Origin: Photobacterium profundum SS9
GTDB taxonomy: Bacteria; Pseudomonadota; Gammaproteobacteria; Enterobacterales; Vibrionaceae
Length of the DNA: 64,000 bases
Direction of reading: 5' to 3'
Assembly (NCBI RefSeq): GCF_000196255.1
Contig: NC_006371.1
Coordinates: 1,908,678-1,972,677, forward strand
Shown: positions 1 to 8,667 of the stretch, piece by piece
How positions within the stretch are numbered: the stretch's first letter is position 1
Layout of the letters: each line of letters starts with the position of its first letter
The notes under the pieces: generated by a model
What the model saw: the letters and a program-made list of their open reading frames with translations, nothing else
What the model was told of the DNA's origin: nothing
The model's database searches: none
Translations under genes and position numbers: made by a program

Positions 1-100
1 TCCATAATCATGCTCCAACATCATCGATGACCGTAAAATATCATAGCTGAAGCTGACCCGACTAAAGTCGGTGGTTTTAACCTTTTAGGTGACGAATAAA
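1..100 (-). mobile_element. IS200/IS605-family element, right-end fragment
   Basis: These bases repeat, almost base for base, the end of the complete IS200-like element at 39900-40508. The first 11 bases are the opening codons (ATG ATT ATG, Met-Ile-Met) of its transposase on the minus strand; the rest of the element lies outside the window. A subterminal hairpin (cgactaaagtcg) is visible. The two copies agree up to gacgaataaa, which fixes the element end near base 100. This copy has one extra C before the hairpin. Confidence 0.85.
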
Positions 101-455
101 TCAATAGCCTTTTCAGACCATTTCTAATAAGTGGTTATTACACAAGACTTTTTTATTTTATAATGGCTAATATATAACTTGGCTATATTACTGTAACGGC
201 AGCACGAGTGAAAAATTGAGGAATAACGCGATATTTTTTATCATAAGAGTAATTAGCAAACCATTTAATATGCAACTTATCCTTTAACATCCTCATGCTA
301 AAAAATATATAAGAGTAATCATTAGTTTAATAGTCAATATTTGGTAGTGCGCGTGGAATAATAATAAATACACAATACGTCGAATAATAGAACAGATTGA
401 ATGTTTTAGAAGTATAAACATATGAACCAAAGGGGGTAATACTTCTATTCAAATA
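101..455. other. AT-rich intergenic stretch, no gene seen
   Basis: This stretch lies between the IS200 end and the stop of the VanZ-like gene. It is strongly AT-rich with many short A and T runs. I see no credible coding frame, RNA gene or clear terminator in it. Confidence 0.5.
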
Positions 456-827
456 CTATTTATTCACATTAGACGTAAGCGGGAATATCCAGTTAATAAT
501 ACTCGCTAATATAGCCCCACACATAAGACCGCCGACATTGGCAGCTAAATCGAACCACTCGCCATAACGGTTAACATAGGGTTGTATTAACTCTATTCCG
601 CCACTCCAAAAAATAAAAAAAACTGCAATAAATAGCCAATTTTTCGGTTTTCTTAGTGCAACCCCAAACATAAGTGCAGCATAAGCGATGAAATGATGTG
701 TTTTATCCGTACCCGGAACATCAGGTAAACTCGGCTGTGGGCTGAGCGAAAGAAACGTAATAATAAATAGGAGAAAAAGCGTAATAACAATCCAATATTT
801 GTAAACGAATCGAATAAGAGAAGTCAT
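456..827 (-). CDS. VanZ-like family membrane protein
   Basis: A 123-residue protein with three or four hydrophobic segments (about 10-30, 48-58, 63-80 and 95-115). Family hallmarks are visible: LSLSPQPSLP after the first membrane segment, then TDKTHHFIAYAALMFG, then E-x-x-Q-x-Y with RYGEWFDLAANVGG. This matches the small VanZ-like proteins common in gamma-proteobacteria; their biochemical function is not established. The gene starts 14 bp after the stop of the repeat coiled-coil gene on the same strand, so the two are probably co-transcribed downstream of the giant adhesin. A role in surface anchoring or envelope modification would be a guess. Confidence 0.8.
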   Translation of the reverse strand: MTSLIRFVYKYWIVITLFLLFIITFLSLSPQPSLPDVPGTDKTHHFIAYAALMFGVALRKPKNWLFIAVFFIFWSGGIELIQPYVNRYGEWFDLAANVGGLMCGAILASIINWIFPLTSNVNK

Positions 828-841
828 CTAACCTAGCCGCC

Positions 842-1516
842 CTACTCATTCACTTTCGATTTAAGCTCTGTTCCTGCTTCACGAAGTATATTTATAGGTG
901 ACAAGATCACCCCTTTCACCGCGCCTTGTGTGGCTTGCTGTGTAAGTTGTTCACTTTTTTCAACGATTTCATCTACTTTTGCAACAACAACCGGAACTTC
1001 TTTACGCAACTGTTCAGATTCATTCAAAACTGCTGGAATTGTATTTTGGCGATACGCTTTACTTTCAAGTAGTACCACTGGAATCACATCTTTGCGGTAG
1101 TTCTCTAGCTCCACTAATGTTTGCGGTATCGTTTTGTTACTTACCATATTGACCATTTGTAGCACAGCTGGCATTGTCTCAGATCTGATTACTTTAACTT
1201 CTCGTAATACTGATGGGATTTTTTGATCAACCGAAGCAACTGTTTTATTAACGTCATCGATAGTCGTTTTCAACTCAGCGACAAGTGTTAATGCCTGTGG
1301 CGTGATTTCTTCAAACGTCTTTGCTACCAGTAGCCACTGATCTATTTCCAGTTTATCTGCGGTTTCATTTAAATCGCTCATTAATTGAGGATAGCTATCT
1401 ACAACCGTAGTCACCGCACTGGTAAATGAATAAATGGTGTACCCCAAATAGAAAATTGAGGTCGCTAATAGTGCTTGTATAACAATGCCTAAACGAACCA
1501 ACATATTCACATCCAA
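842..1516 (-). CDS. membrane-anchored coiled-coil protein with 15-residue repeats
   Basis: A 224-residue protein I do not recognise. One N-terminal membrane segment (about residues 8-30) is followed by a long helical region. Between about residues 98 and 175 there are five consecutive 15-residue repeats of the pattern IPxVLxExxxxRxxT (for example IPVVLLESKAYRQNT and IPAVLNESEQLRKEV). Such a regular proline-helix array suggests a stiff rod or protein-binding scaffold, probably periplasmic or on the inner face of the envelope. It lies between the adhesin gene upstream and the VanZ-like gene 14 bp downstream, all on the minus strand, so it may belong to the adhesin locus. Function unknown. Confidence 0.75.
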   Translation of the reverse strand: MDVNMLVRLGIVIQALLATSIFYLGYTIYSFTSAVTTVVDSYPQLMSDLNETADKLEIDQWLLVAKTFEEITPQALTLVAELKTTIDDVNKTVASVDQKIPSVLREVKVIRSETMPAVLQMVNMVSNKTIPQTLVELENYRKDVIPVVLLESKAYRQNTIPAVLNESEQLRKEVPVVVAKVDEIVEKSEQLTQQATQGAVKGVILSPINILREAGTELKSKVNE

Positions 1517-1550
1517 TGTTTTTTTATGTCACCATATCTTAAGTCATTAT

Positions 1551-1585
1551 AAAAAAACAATATATAATCTAAATATTGTTTTTTT
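1551..1585 (-). terminator. AT-rich hairpin after the adhesin gene
   Basis: The stem aaaaaaacaatat / atattgttttttt has a short loop and ends in a T run on both strands. A second weak hairpin (aaacaacta / tagttgttt, about 1605-1638) lies between it and the adhesin stop. It may only partly terminate, allowing reduced read-through into the coiled-coil gene at 1516. Confidence 0.5.
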
Positions 1586-1667
1586 CGTATAACCCTGAAA
1601 TAAAAACAACTACACACTGTTAAGTATATAGTTGTTTATTTAATTAACCGCATCTAGTAACACGTCG

Positions 1668-4600
1668 CTACGAGTAATTGTCGTCCATCACGGTAGAATC
1701 ATCTTGTTGAGTTGTATGCTCATCGTTTTCATACGATGCACTGTCATCCATAGCATCAACGCCTTGGTCGCGATTATCGCCCTGCATCCAGTCTCCCTTT
1801 GAGTCGTCTTCATCATGCATACCCCGTGAATTATCATTGCCTCGATGTCCTGACTGCATGGCATGGTTATCATCCACTTCAATCGTTACCGTGCAAGTCG
1901 CACCTTCAATCGGTGTACCAATCTCTGACTGCCCTTCGAACGTAATTTCTTCTTTCCCTTCATTTTCATCGGCAAGTTCTATCTTCACTGGGCGAGATAA
2001 GTTACCACTGATCGTGTACGAACCATCATCATTCAAAATGCCGTTTGAAATAGTCGCACCCTCTGGTAGGTTACTGATTTCAACTTGGTCAACATCAGAG
2101 TTACTTGTGACATCATCAGGAATATCAATCCGTATCGTACTACCCGGTGCCGCTGTTATATCAGCCTCACTATCATTAGTAGCGTCGTTATCTTGCGCGG
2201 CTTGTGCATCTAACGTCACAGTCTGTGTATCAAGGTTTTCTTGGGTAGAAGGCTCATCAACTTGACGTGCAGCTGGTGACGATACTTCAGAATCTTCGTA
2301 TTCAGCCACATTAAGTTGCAATGAATGCATCGCCGTACTATCACCGTCTGTTGTGCTGACGTCGAGATCCAACTGACCATTAAAATCATCATCAGTCCAA
2401 AATACCCAATTACCGCCACCATTCTCGACCAAAGCACCGTCATCGCCATTGTAATCTATCGACGTAACATCCAATGATAGATCAAGGTTCAGCGCTGCCA
2501 AAATATCACTTTCAGCCAAATGTAAGGCGCCGAATTCATCCAGAGTGAAATCACTACTTAGTTCGGATGAATCACCTTCTGCTTCATTAATATTAACCGT
2601 GAAATGACTGCGAACACTTTCTTCACCATCAGTCGCAACAAAGGCAATATGCGCCTCACCGGTATACCCTTCAGCAGGGGCAAACATATATTCTCCTTCA
2701 CTGTTGGTTTCTAACACACCTTGACCTGTAATTAATTGCACGGATTCGATACTAAGCGTATCCCCTTGTGCATCAGACAACTGTGCCAACATATCACCGT
2801 CATTAAACGTTAGCGTGTTTCCGGCTTCTATTTCTGTTGTTACAACAGCATCAACAGTTGGCGCTGTATTTATCGGAGCTGTATTCAAGTCAGCCTCACC
2901 GGCTTCATTAACAGCAATAGAGCTTTGTACATCACTACTTTCACCGTCATGATTTACTTGATAAGCAAAATCAACGTTACCGCCTACCCCATCAGCTGGA
3001 GTAAATAACCATGTGCCATCTTCGTTATCAACCAGTTCCCCTTGGCTGCGATCAATAAGGTGTACACCGTGTATTTCATCTGAAGGTGAGGTTTCAATAT
3101 CATCAACCATCGCTAAAAGATCGGCCGTGGTAAGAGTTAACGCCCCACTTTCAGCCACATCGAAATCTGCATAGGTATCTGTCGGTTGGGTTATTTGGCT
3201 TGATGCGGTATCACCATAATCTGCAGTCGTTGCCGAAACAGTAATGAAGAAGTTACCAGAGAAATCTTGTGGTGGAGTAATCGAAAGATCATTGAAACTC
3301 CATTCGGTAACATCAACAATTTGTCCTGGCTCTGTGATCATCACAGAATGTACACCATCAGAAACTTCAAATCCGACAGGGAAACCTGTGATCACTAAAT
3401 GGCTTAATACTTCTGACGAGTCGATCATATCGACATTCAACCCCAGTAAACCTGTGGTATCTTCATCAAAAACAAGTGGTCCATCGTGATCTGTTGTTAT
3501 CACGGCACCATCTGCAACGGGGCGGACAAAAACAGGCATGGTCAGCATGGTGGTTAACCCATCAGGGTCACTCACTTCTATTTGCAGTTCAGTTGTACCT
3601 GCGTAATCACCCGTTGGGGTAAATGTCCAGGTTCCGTCTTCGTTATCTTCAATCGTTCCACTTTCGTCACCATCAGCATTAATGATGCGGGAAATAACTA
3701 AATTATCTCCATCAATATCACCAAACAAATCCAACATATCATTGGCATTAAAGGTGAAGGCACCCTCTTCGTAAGTGGTTAAATACGCATTACCGCCATT
3801 AAACGGAGCATCATTAACAGGTAACACATCGACTTTCATACCGCCATCGACCACATTGTTACCATCAGACACTTGGTAATCTAGCTCGATTAACCCATTA
3901 AAGTCAGGTGGTGTGATGAGGTGGTACATACCATCTTGTTGTAACTGTAAACTGCCGTTTTGAGGTTGTTTCAACGATAGGCTTTCTAACGAGAGTTGAT
4001 CGCCATCCACATCATTGGCTTGGCTTAAAATATAAGCAGGATCAATGACCAATACCTGATCTTCATCAACATTAAAACTCAGGCTTGGGGCAACAGGAAG
4101 ATCATCAGCTGGGGTCACGTTTAACGATACGGTTGCCGTATCATAAGAGCCATTACCATCTGTTACGGTATAGGTAAAAGAAGCAGGACCGTTATAATCA
4201 GCATCAGGAGTAAAAACTACGTTGCCATCTTCGCCTAATAACACCTCACCATGTGTTGCCTCTGTTGCTTCAACAGCAGAGATAGACAAAGTATCGCCAT
4301 CTGCATCGCTATCATTCATTAATAGATCAGCGACTTGAATGACGAGTTGCCCATCTTCTTCCACTTCAATAGCGCGAGATATAATGGTGTTATTTACTTC
4401 GATCAACTGTTCAGTCACATCAAGAGTTTGATCGGCAGTGCTGTGGTTAAGATCGAGGTTTAAGGCGTTGCTAATTTCACTACCATCCGACTGAATCGTC
4501 GTCATCTGAATTTCTTCAGACATGGTGCGTGACACCGTCATGTTTTGAACAACGTACGTGCCATTGCTGCCTGTTGTACCAAGGGTAAAGTGATGAACGG

Positions 4601-7600
4601 GTACATCTGTCGTAAACGCGTAAGTATCTTGATATTCACCAGAGTCACGATAACCGCCTTGTGCATCAATCAAATTGCCATCAGCATCGTACGCCTTAAT
4701 AGTGACTTCTGTTGCATGACTGCTGGTTTCATCAAAATACCCACCCAAACCGTCAAGCTGGAAGGTGATCTGATTAACATCTTCCCCTTCAACAGTCACT
4801 GTTAGCATTTCATTGGTATCTAAACCATTGCGGCTTTCGTTACCAATTCCGGCTCCTTTATGAGTTCCCGCACCATTCCACGCTGCAAGCTCTCCCGTAT
4901 TCACTTGAGTCGTAACAGTGACGCCGTCTTCAACATAGACCGCAGTATCACCATCAACGGTACCCCAATCTTCTACAGTAGCTTTACCATCAAAAATGCG
5001 CGTTGACGTATCACTGTCGAAGCTACCCACACGAATATCTCGCGTATCAGACTGAATCTCTTCGGTATTCGGGGTGAACTGTACTTGAGTATCGGCTGGG
5101 TATGTTAAGCCAATAACCATATCAGCCCATTCGCCGTCTTCATTCATATACTGTACCGAACCATGTTCTGGTGCGGCATCTAAACGAATCAGCGGATCCA
5201 TTCCATCAAGACTACTGTCATCTTGTGCAACAACCAGATCATTCACCGGATTAACGGCTAAATCGAGCCCCGTAGATACGATTTCTTGACCATCAGTCAC
5301 ATCGAAAGTTAACTGTAAGTCACCATTGAAGTTTTCTGCGGGCGTAATGGTAAACGACCCATCTTCATGCTTTTCAACTGAGCCGAAGGCTTCTAGTTGC
5401 AGATTAGTAGCAGTTAAAACATCACCATCTACGTCTGATGCATGCATCAATAACTGTTCTTGCGTCAGCGTAATCGTGCCATCTTCATTTACGTTGTAAG
5501 CCACATTTCCTGTTACGACTGCCGCATCGTTCACGGCTTCAACCGTTAATGTACCGTCAGAGGCAACAAGGCTACCGTTTTGGTCAGACACATTAAACGT
5601 GATATTCAAATCACCATTTACGTCTTGATTCGGCGTAACAATAAACGATTTCTCGCCCGTTTCACTGTCAATCACAGTTGTAAAGTTGGCGTTATCGATA
5701 GTCAGATTAGTAATGATTAGATCATCACCATCTACATCACTGGCATTCGCTAGTAAAGCCGCTTCTGTGATAATAATTTCAGTATCTTCATCGGTGTTAA
5801 ATTGCGGTACGCTGTCGGCATCGATCACGACTGCATCGTTCACCGCTTGTACTTCAAACTCCAGCTTGCTGGTCGTGGAAGCTGTTTCTGGTGTTTCATC
5901 ATTAAGGGTGCTGTTTTCAACCGTTGTCGAGATAACAGCTAATGAGACTGGACCATTAAAGTTATCAGCACCTTGGAAACTTAAGCTACTTAAATTCCAG
6001 CCCAACACATCGACACTGTTATCATCACTGCTGGCGGTAAAGATGTTGTCTCCATCCGTCAGGGTGGCACCATCAGGTAAGCCATCAACAACAATCGATT
6101 GCAGTGATTCAGAATCATCGATATCCAGTGTTGCGCTATCAATAACGATAGGCACGGTCTGATCCTCAATAATATCTTTGACGACAGTGATGGCATCAAG
6201 CAACCCACCGAGGCTGTTGTCATCAGGCGAATCAAATTCTAATCGAGGATTATCAGTTGTCGCCGTAAATTGATAGGTGTGGTTTTCCCAGCCTGCTTCA
6301 TCTGGAGCAAGTGAATCAATCAACACCCCTTCAAAGTAAATATCAACTTGCGAATCTGCCCCTTCATAATTCAGGCGCGCAGACATATCAAACGACAAGG
6401 TCACCACATCGCCAGCTTGCACATCAAGGTTGGTGTACAAGTTTGATTCATCACCACGATTGGCTTCTAATTCAATTACGCCCCCACGGTTATCACCCAC
6501 TCCGTAGACATAGTCTTGATGAATTTCGATATGATTATTGTGATTATCGGTATGCCAACCAGTGAGAGCACTGTTTTGACCCACGCCATATTCTGCTAAG
6601 GTCATGTCGGTCAGTGACACGGTTAATGACGGTACATCAGCATCGGGAGTGATCGTAACAGGGGCATTGAACGTCGCATCAACTGTGCCGTCATTCAATG
6701 TAATGGTTAAGTTAGCGTCACCGCTGTAATCAGCATCTGGGGTATACACCCAATCGCCATTGTCGCTTTGAGTGACGATTCCATGTTCATCCGCACTGAT
6801 ACTTGCCACTGATAACGCATTGTTATCCACGTCTGTCGCATTATCAATTAATGAGGCTTCAGTGATCACAATGCTGCCGTCTTCATTTACAATGTACGAG
6901 GTTTCTGCAAGTACAGGGGCATCGTTTACTGCGGCAAGATCGAGGTTACCAGAAGCAGGAGTCACCGCGCCATCGTTGTCATCGACATCGAAGGTGAAAG
7001 GCACATCACCGTTATAATCGGCGGTTGGGGTAAAGGTGAATGTACCATCGTCATTGTCGATGACCGAGCCATATTGCGCATCAATACTCAGGTTAAGCGC
7101 GGTCAGATCATCACTATCAATGTCGGTAGCATTTTGCAGCAACATCTCTTGAGTAAAGGTGATTGCGATATCTTCAGTACCATCAATATCGGTTGGGGTG
7201 ACAACCGCAGCATCATTCACTGCCGCAACAGTCAATGTACTATCAGAGGATACAAGACTACCGTTTTGATCGGATACATCGAATGTTACTTTCAACTCTC
7301 CGTTTATATTTTCATTTGGCGTAACAACAAATGATTTTTCACTCGTTTCAGGATCAATCTCGATTTCAAACGTCGCATTCTCGATACTTAAATTTTCAAC
7401 ACTTAAATCATCACCATCGACATCGCTCGCATTTGCCAATAGTTCAGCTTCGGTGAGTACGATCTGTGTATCTTCGACACCATCGAACATAGGTGCAATT
7501 TCATCATCAATAACGACTTCATCGTTCACGTTATTAACTTGAATTTCTATCGTTTCTGACACGCTTTTAGTATCAAATTCATCTTCAACAGATAAATCAG

Positions 7601-8189
7601 CAGCAATCGCATCTGCAACATCGACTTCAAACGTTTCATTGGTTGTTGCCGTGTCTACCTCTTGGTTTCGAGCTTGTCCTCCGCGACTACCACCAGCACC
7701 TCCTGCACTTTGTTGCTCTGAGGTTATGTCTCCCCTTGATTGAGGCGTATCATTACCACTACCTGAAAGTTCCCCTTGCGGCGTATTACCACCAACAGAT
7801 TGTGGTGTCGCTCCACCAGCCGCATCGTTCTCACTATTATCGCGGCCATTATTTGTTGGTTCTTGTGCTGTTTTATTACCACCTCGCCCTTGTGGTTTAT
7901 CGTCATCATTAGCATTGTGTTCTTCTGCACGGCGTTGCCCTCCTTGATCTTCTCGACCCGCTCCGGAAGGGTTTTCATTCATTGCTGCATTAATTTCATC
8001 GACTAGATCTGACGACTCAGCGCCAGTAGCGGTGGCTGCAGCAACAGTATTTTGCAAATTCTGTCTATCATGCCCACGGTGGTCACCTGTTCCTTCATCT
8101 GGCGTGGCAATATTCTCAACAGCATCATTCAATTCATTGCTGTCATCATTCTTTTTATCATGATGCTTGCCACCTTTATTTTTCGCCAT
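1668..8189 (-). CDS. giant cadherin-like/tandem-95 repeat adhesin, probable type I secretion substrate
   Basis: A very acidic 2173-residue protein without a Sec signal peptide. Residues 1 to about 190 are hydrophilic, rich in Gly, Asn, Gln and Asp. From about 205 onward there are repeated beta-sandwich units of roughly 95-100 residues, marked by EDG/EDT, LLxNAxDVDGDxL, DG(T/S)FTxTPxxxxNG and AVNDAAV motifs. Two non-repeat inserts, at roughly 540-665 and 1010-1180, look like jelly-roll modules found in other large adhesins. The tail is rich in Asp, His and Asn. I find no GGxGxDxxx RTX nonapeptides. The divergent HlyD, TolC and ABC genes make it the likely cargo for cell-surface adhesion or biofilm. 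A good ribosome site (ggaggt) precedes the start. Confidence 0.85.
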   Translation of the reverse strand: MAKNKGGKHHDKKNDDSNELNDAVENIATPDEGTGDHRGHDRQNLQNTVAAATATGAESSDLVDEINAAMNENPSGAGREDQGGQRRAEEHNANDDDKPQGRGGNKTAQEPTNNGRDNSENDAAGGATPQSVGGNTPQGELSGSGNDTPQSRGDITSEQQSAGGAGGSRGGQARNQEVDTATTNETFEVDVADAIAADLSVEDEFDTKSVSETIEIQVNNVNDEVVIDDEIAPMFDGVEDTQIVLTEAELLANASDVDGDDLSVENLSIENATFEIEIDPETSEKSFVVTPNENINGELKVTFDVSDQNGSLVSSDSTLTVAAVNDAAVVTPTDIDGTEDIAITFTQEMLLQNATDIDSDDLTALNLSIDAQYGSVIDNDDGTFTFTPTADYNGDVPFTFDVDDNDGAVTPASGNLDLAAVNDAPVLAETSYIVNEDGSIVITEASLIDNATDVDNNALSVASISADEHGIVTQSDNGDWVYTPDADYSGDANLTITLNDGTVDATFNAPVTITPDADVPSLTVSLTDMTLAEYGVGQNSALTGWHTDNHNNHIEIHQDYVYGVGDNRGGVIELEANRGDESNLYTNLDVQAGDVVTLSFDMSARLNYEGADSQVDIYFEGVLIDSLAPDEAGWENHTYQFTATTDNPRLEFDSPDDNSLGGLLDAITVVKDIIEDQTVPIVIDSATLDIDDSESLQSIVVDGLPDGATLTDGDNIFTASSDDNSVDVLGWNLSSLSFQGADNFNGPVSLAVISTTVENSTLNDETPETASTTSKLEFEVQAVNDAVVIDADSVPQFNTDEDTEIIITEAALLANASDVDGDDLIITNLTIDNANFTTVIDSETGEKSFIVTPNQDVNGDLNITFNVSDQNGSLVASDGTLTVEAVNDAAVVTGNVAYNVNEDGTITLTQEQLLMHASDVDGDVLTATNLQLEAFGSVEKHEDGSFTITPAENFNGDLQLTFDVTDGQEIVSTGLDLAVNPVNDLVVAQDDSSLDGMDPLIRLDAAPEHGSVQYMNEDGEWADMVIGLTYPADTQVQFTPNTEEIQSDTRDIRVGSFDSDTSTRIFDGKATVEDWGTVDGDTAVYVEDGVTVTTQVNTGELAAWNGAGTHKGAGIGNESRNGLDTNEMLTVTVEGEDVNQITFQLDGLGGYFDETSSHATEVTIKAYDADGNLIDAQGGYRDSGEYQDTYAFTTDVPVHHFTLGTTGSNGTYVVQNMTVSRTMSEEIQMTTIQSDGSEISNALNLDLNHSTADQTLDVTEQLIEVNNTIISRAIEVEEDGQLVIQVADLLMNDSDADGDTLSISAVEATEATHGEVLLGEDGNVVFTPDADYNGPASFTYTVTDGNGSYDTATVSLNVTPADDLPVAPSLSFNVDEDQVLVIDPAYILSQANDVDGDQLSLESLSLKQPQNGSLQLQQDGMYHLITPPDFNGLIELDYQVSDGNNVVDGGMKVDVLPVNDAPFNGGNAYLTTYEEGAFTFNANDMLDLFGDIDGDNLVISRIINADGDESGTIEDNEDGTWTFTPTGDYAGTTELQIEVSDPDGLTTMLTMPVFVRPVADGAVITTDHDGPLVFDEDTTGLLGLNVDMIDSSEVLSHLVITGFPVGFEVSDGVHSVMITEPGQIVDVTEWSFNDLSITPPQDFSGNFFITVSATTADYGDTASSQITQPTDTYADFDVAESGALTLTTADLLAMVDDIETSPSDEIHGVHLIDRSQGELVDNEDGTWLFTPADGVGGNVDFAYQVNHDGESSDVQSSIAVNEAGEADLNTAPINTAPTVDAVVTTEIEAGNTLTFNDGDMLAQLSDAQGDTLSIESVQLITGQGVLETNSEGEYMFAPAEGYTGEAHIAFVATDGEESVRSHFTVNINEAEGDSSELSSDFTLDEFGALHLAESDILAALNLDLSLDVTSIDYNGDDGALVENGGGNWVFWTDDDFNGQLDLDVSTTDGDSTAMHSLQLNVAEYEDSEVSSPAARQVDEPSTQENLDTQTVTLDAQAAQDNDATNDSEADITAAPGSTIRIDIPDDVTSNSDVDQVEISNLPEGATISNGILNDDGSYTISGNLSRPVKIELADENEGKEEITFEGQSEIGTPIEGATCTVTIEVDDNHAMQSGHRGNDNSRGMHDEDDSKGDWMQGDNRDQGVDAMDDSASYENDEHTTQQDDSTVMDDNYS

Positions 8190-8519
8190 TGAGACCTCCA
8201 GATAATGCCGTCATTTACGTACAAAATGAACTTTCCTTTATATACTTAAGAACAACAAAAATGGTTTGGCAAATATATTGATAAGTGATTTATTTTTAAA
8301 TGAAAAAATAGTGATATTACGCACAGTTAGAGTCAATAAAATGGCTTTGTTACATGTGAAATATCATTCAAATAATGAATTTTCAATAATTGGCATTTTG
8401 TCTTGATATATAGTCAAATTTAGACCATACATTATTGTTAGCGAACCATTTTATGTCTAAGTGTTATACCCAAGCGACCTCAAGGTGAAGGCTTCAATCG
8501 GGGAAAAAAGGGAAATATA
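8190..8519. promoter_or_regulatory. divergent promoter region between adhesin and HPt/T1SS genes
   Basis: A 330-bp AT-rich gap separates the adhesin start (minus) from the HPt gene start (plus), so both transcription units must begin here. The adhesin has ggaggt a few bases before its ATG, and the HPt gene has gggaaa. I cannot name an operator with confidence. Near the HPt end there is a piece of the local miniature element (listed separately). Confidence 0.5.
8464..8500 (+). repeat. miniature-element end fragment in the HPt leader
   Basis: The sequence tatacccaagcgacctcaag resembles the terminal repeat of the complete miniature elements at 39734, 42016 and 62546 (tatacccaagctacctcaag). Only one end is recognisable here, directly upstream of the HPt start, so it is a relic that now forms part of the leader. 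Confidence 0.55.
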
Positions 8520-8667
8520 ATGATAAATTACACGGAATTCAGTAGCTCTATGGACGATGACAGCGACATGATTGAAATGATCATCGAGCTTTATAATGAA
8601 GAACACGGTAATGATATACGCGTAATACAAAATAAATATGCAAATCAAGATGTTGAAGGGTTATTTC

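Noticed and set aside
1668..8189. Many open frames on the plus strand and in other minus frames across the adhesin gene
   Set aside because: They mirror the repeat structure of the adhesin and have no ribosome sites or recognisable domains; they are shadows of the large gene.
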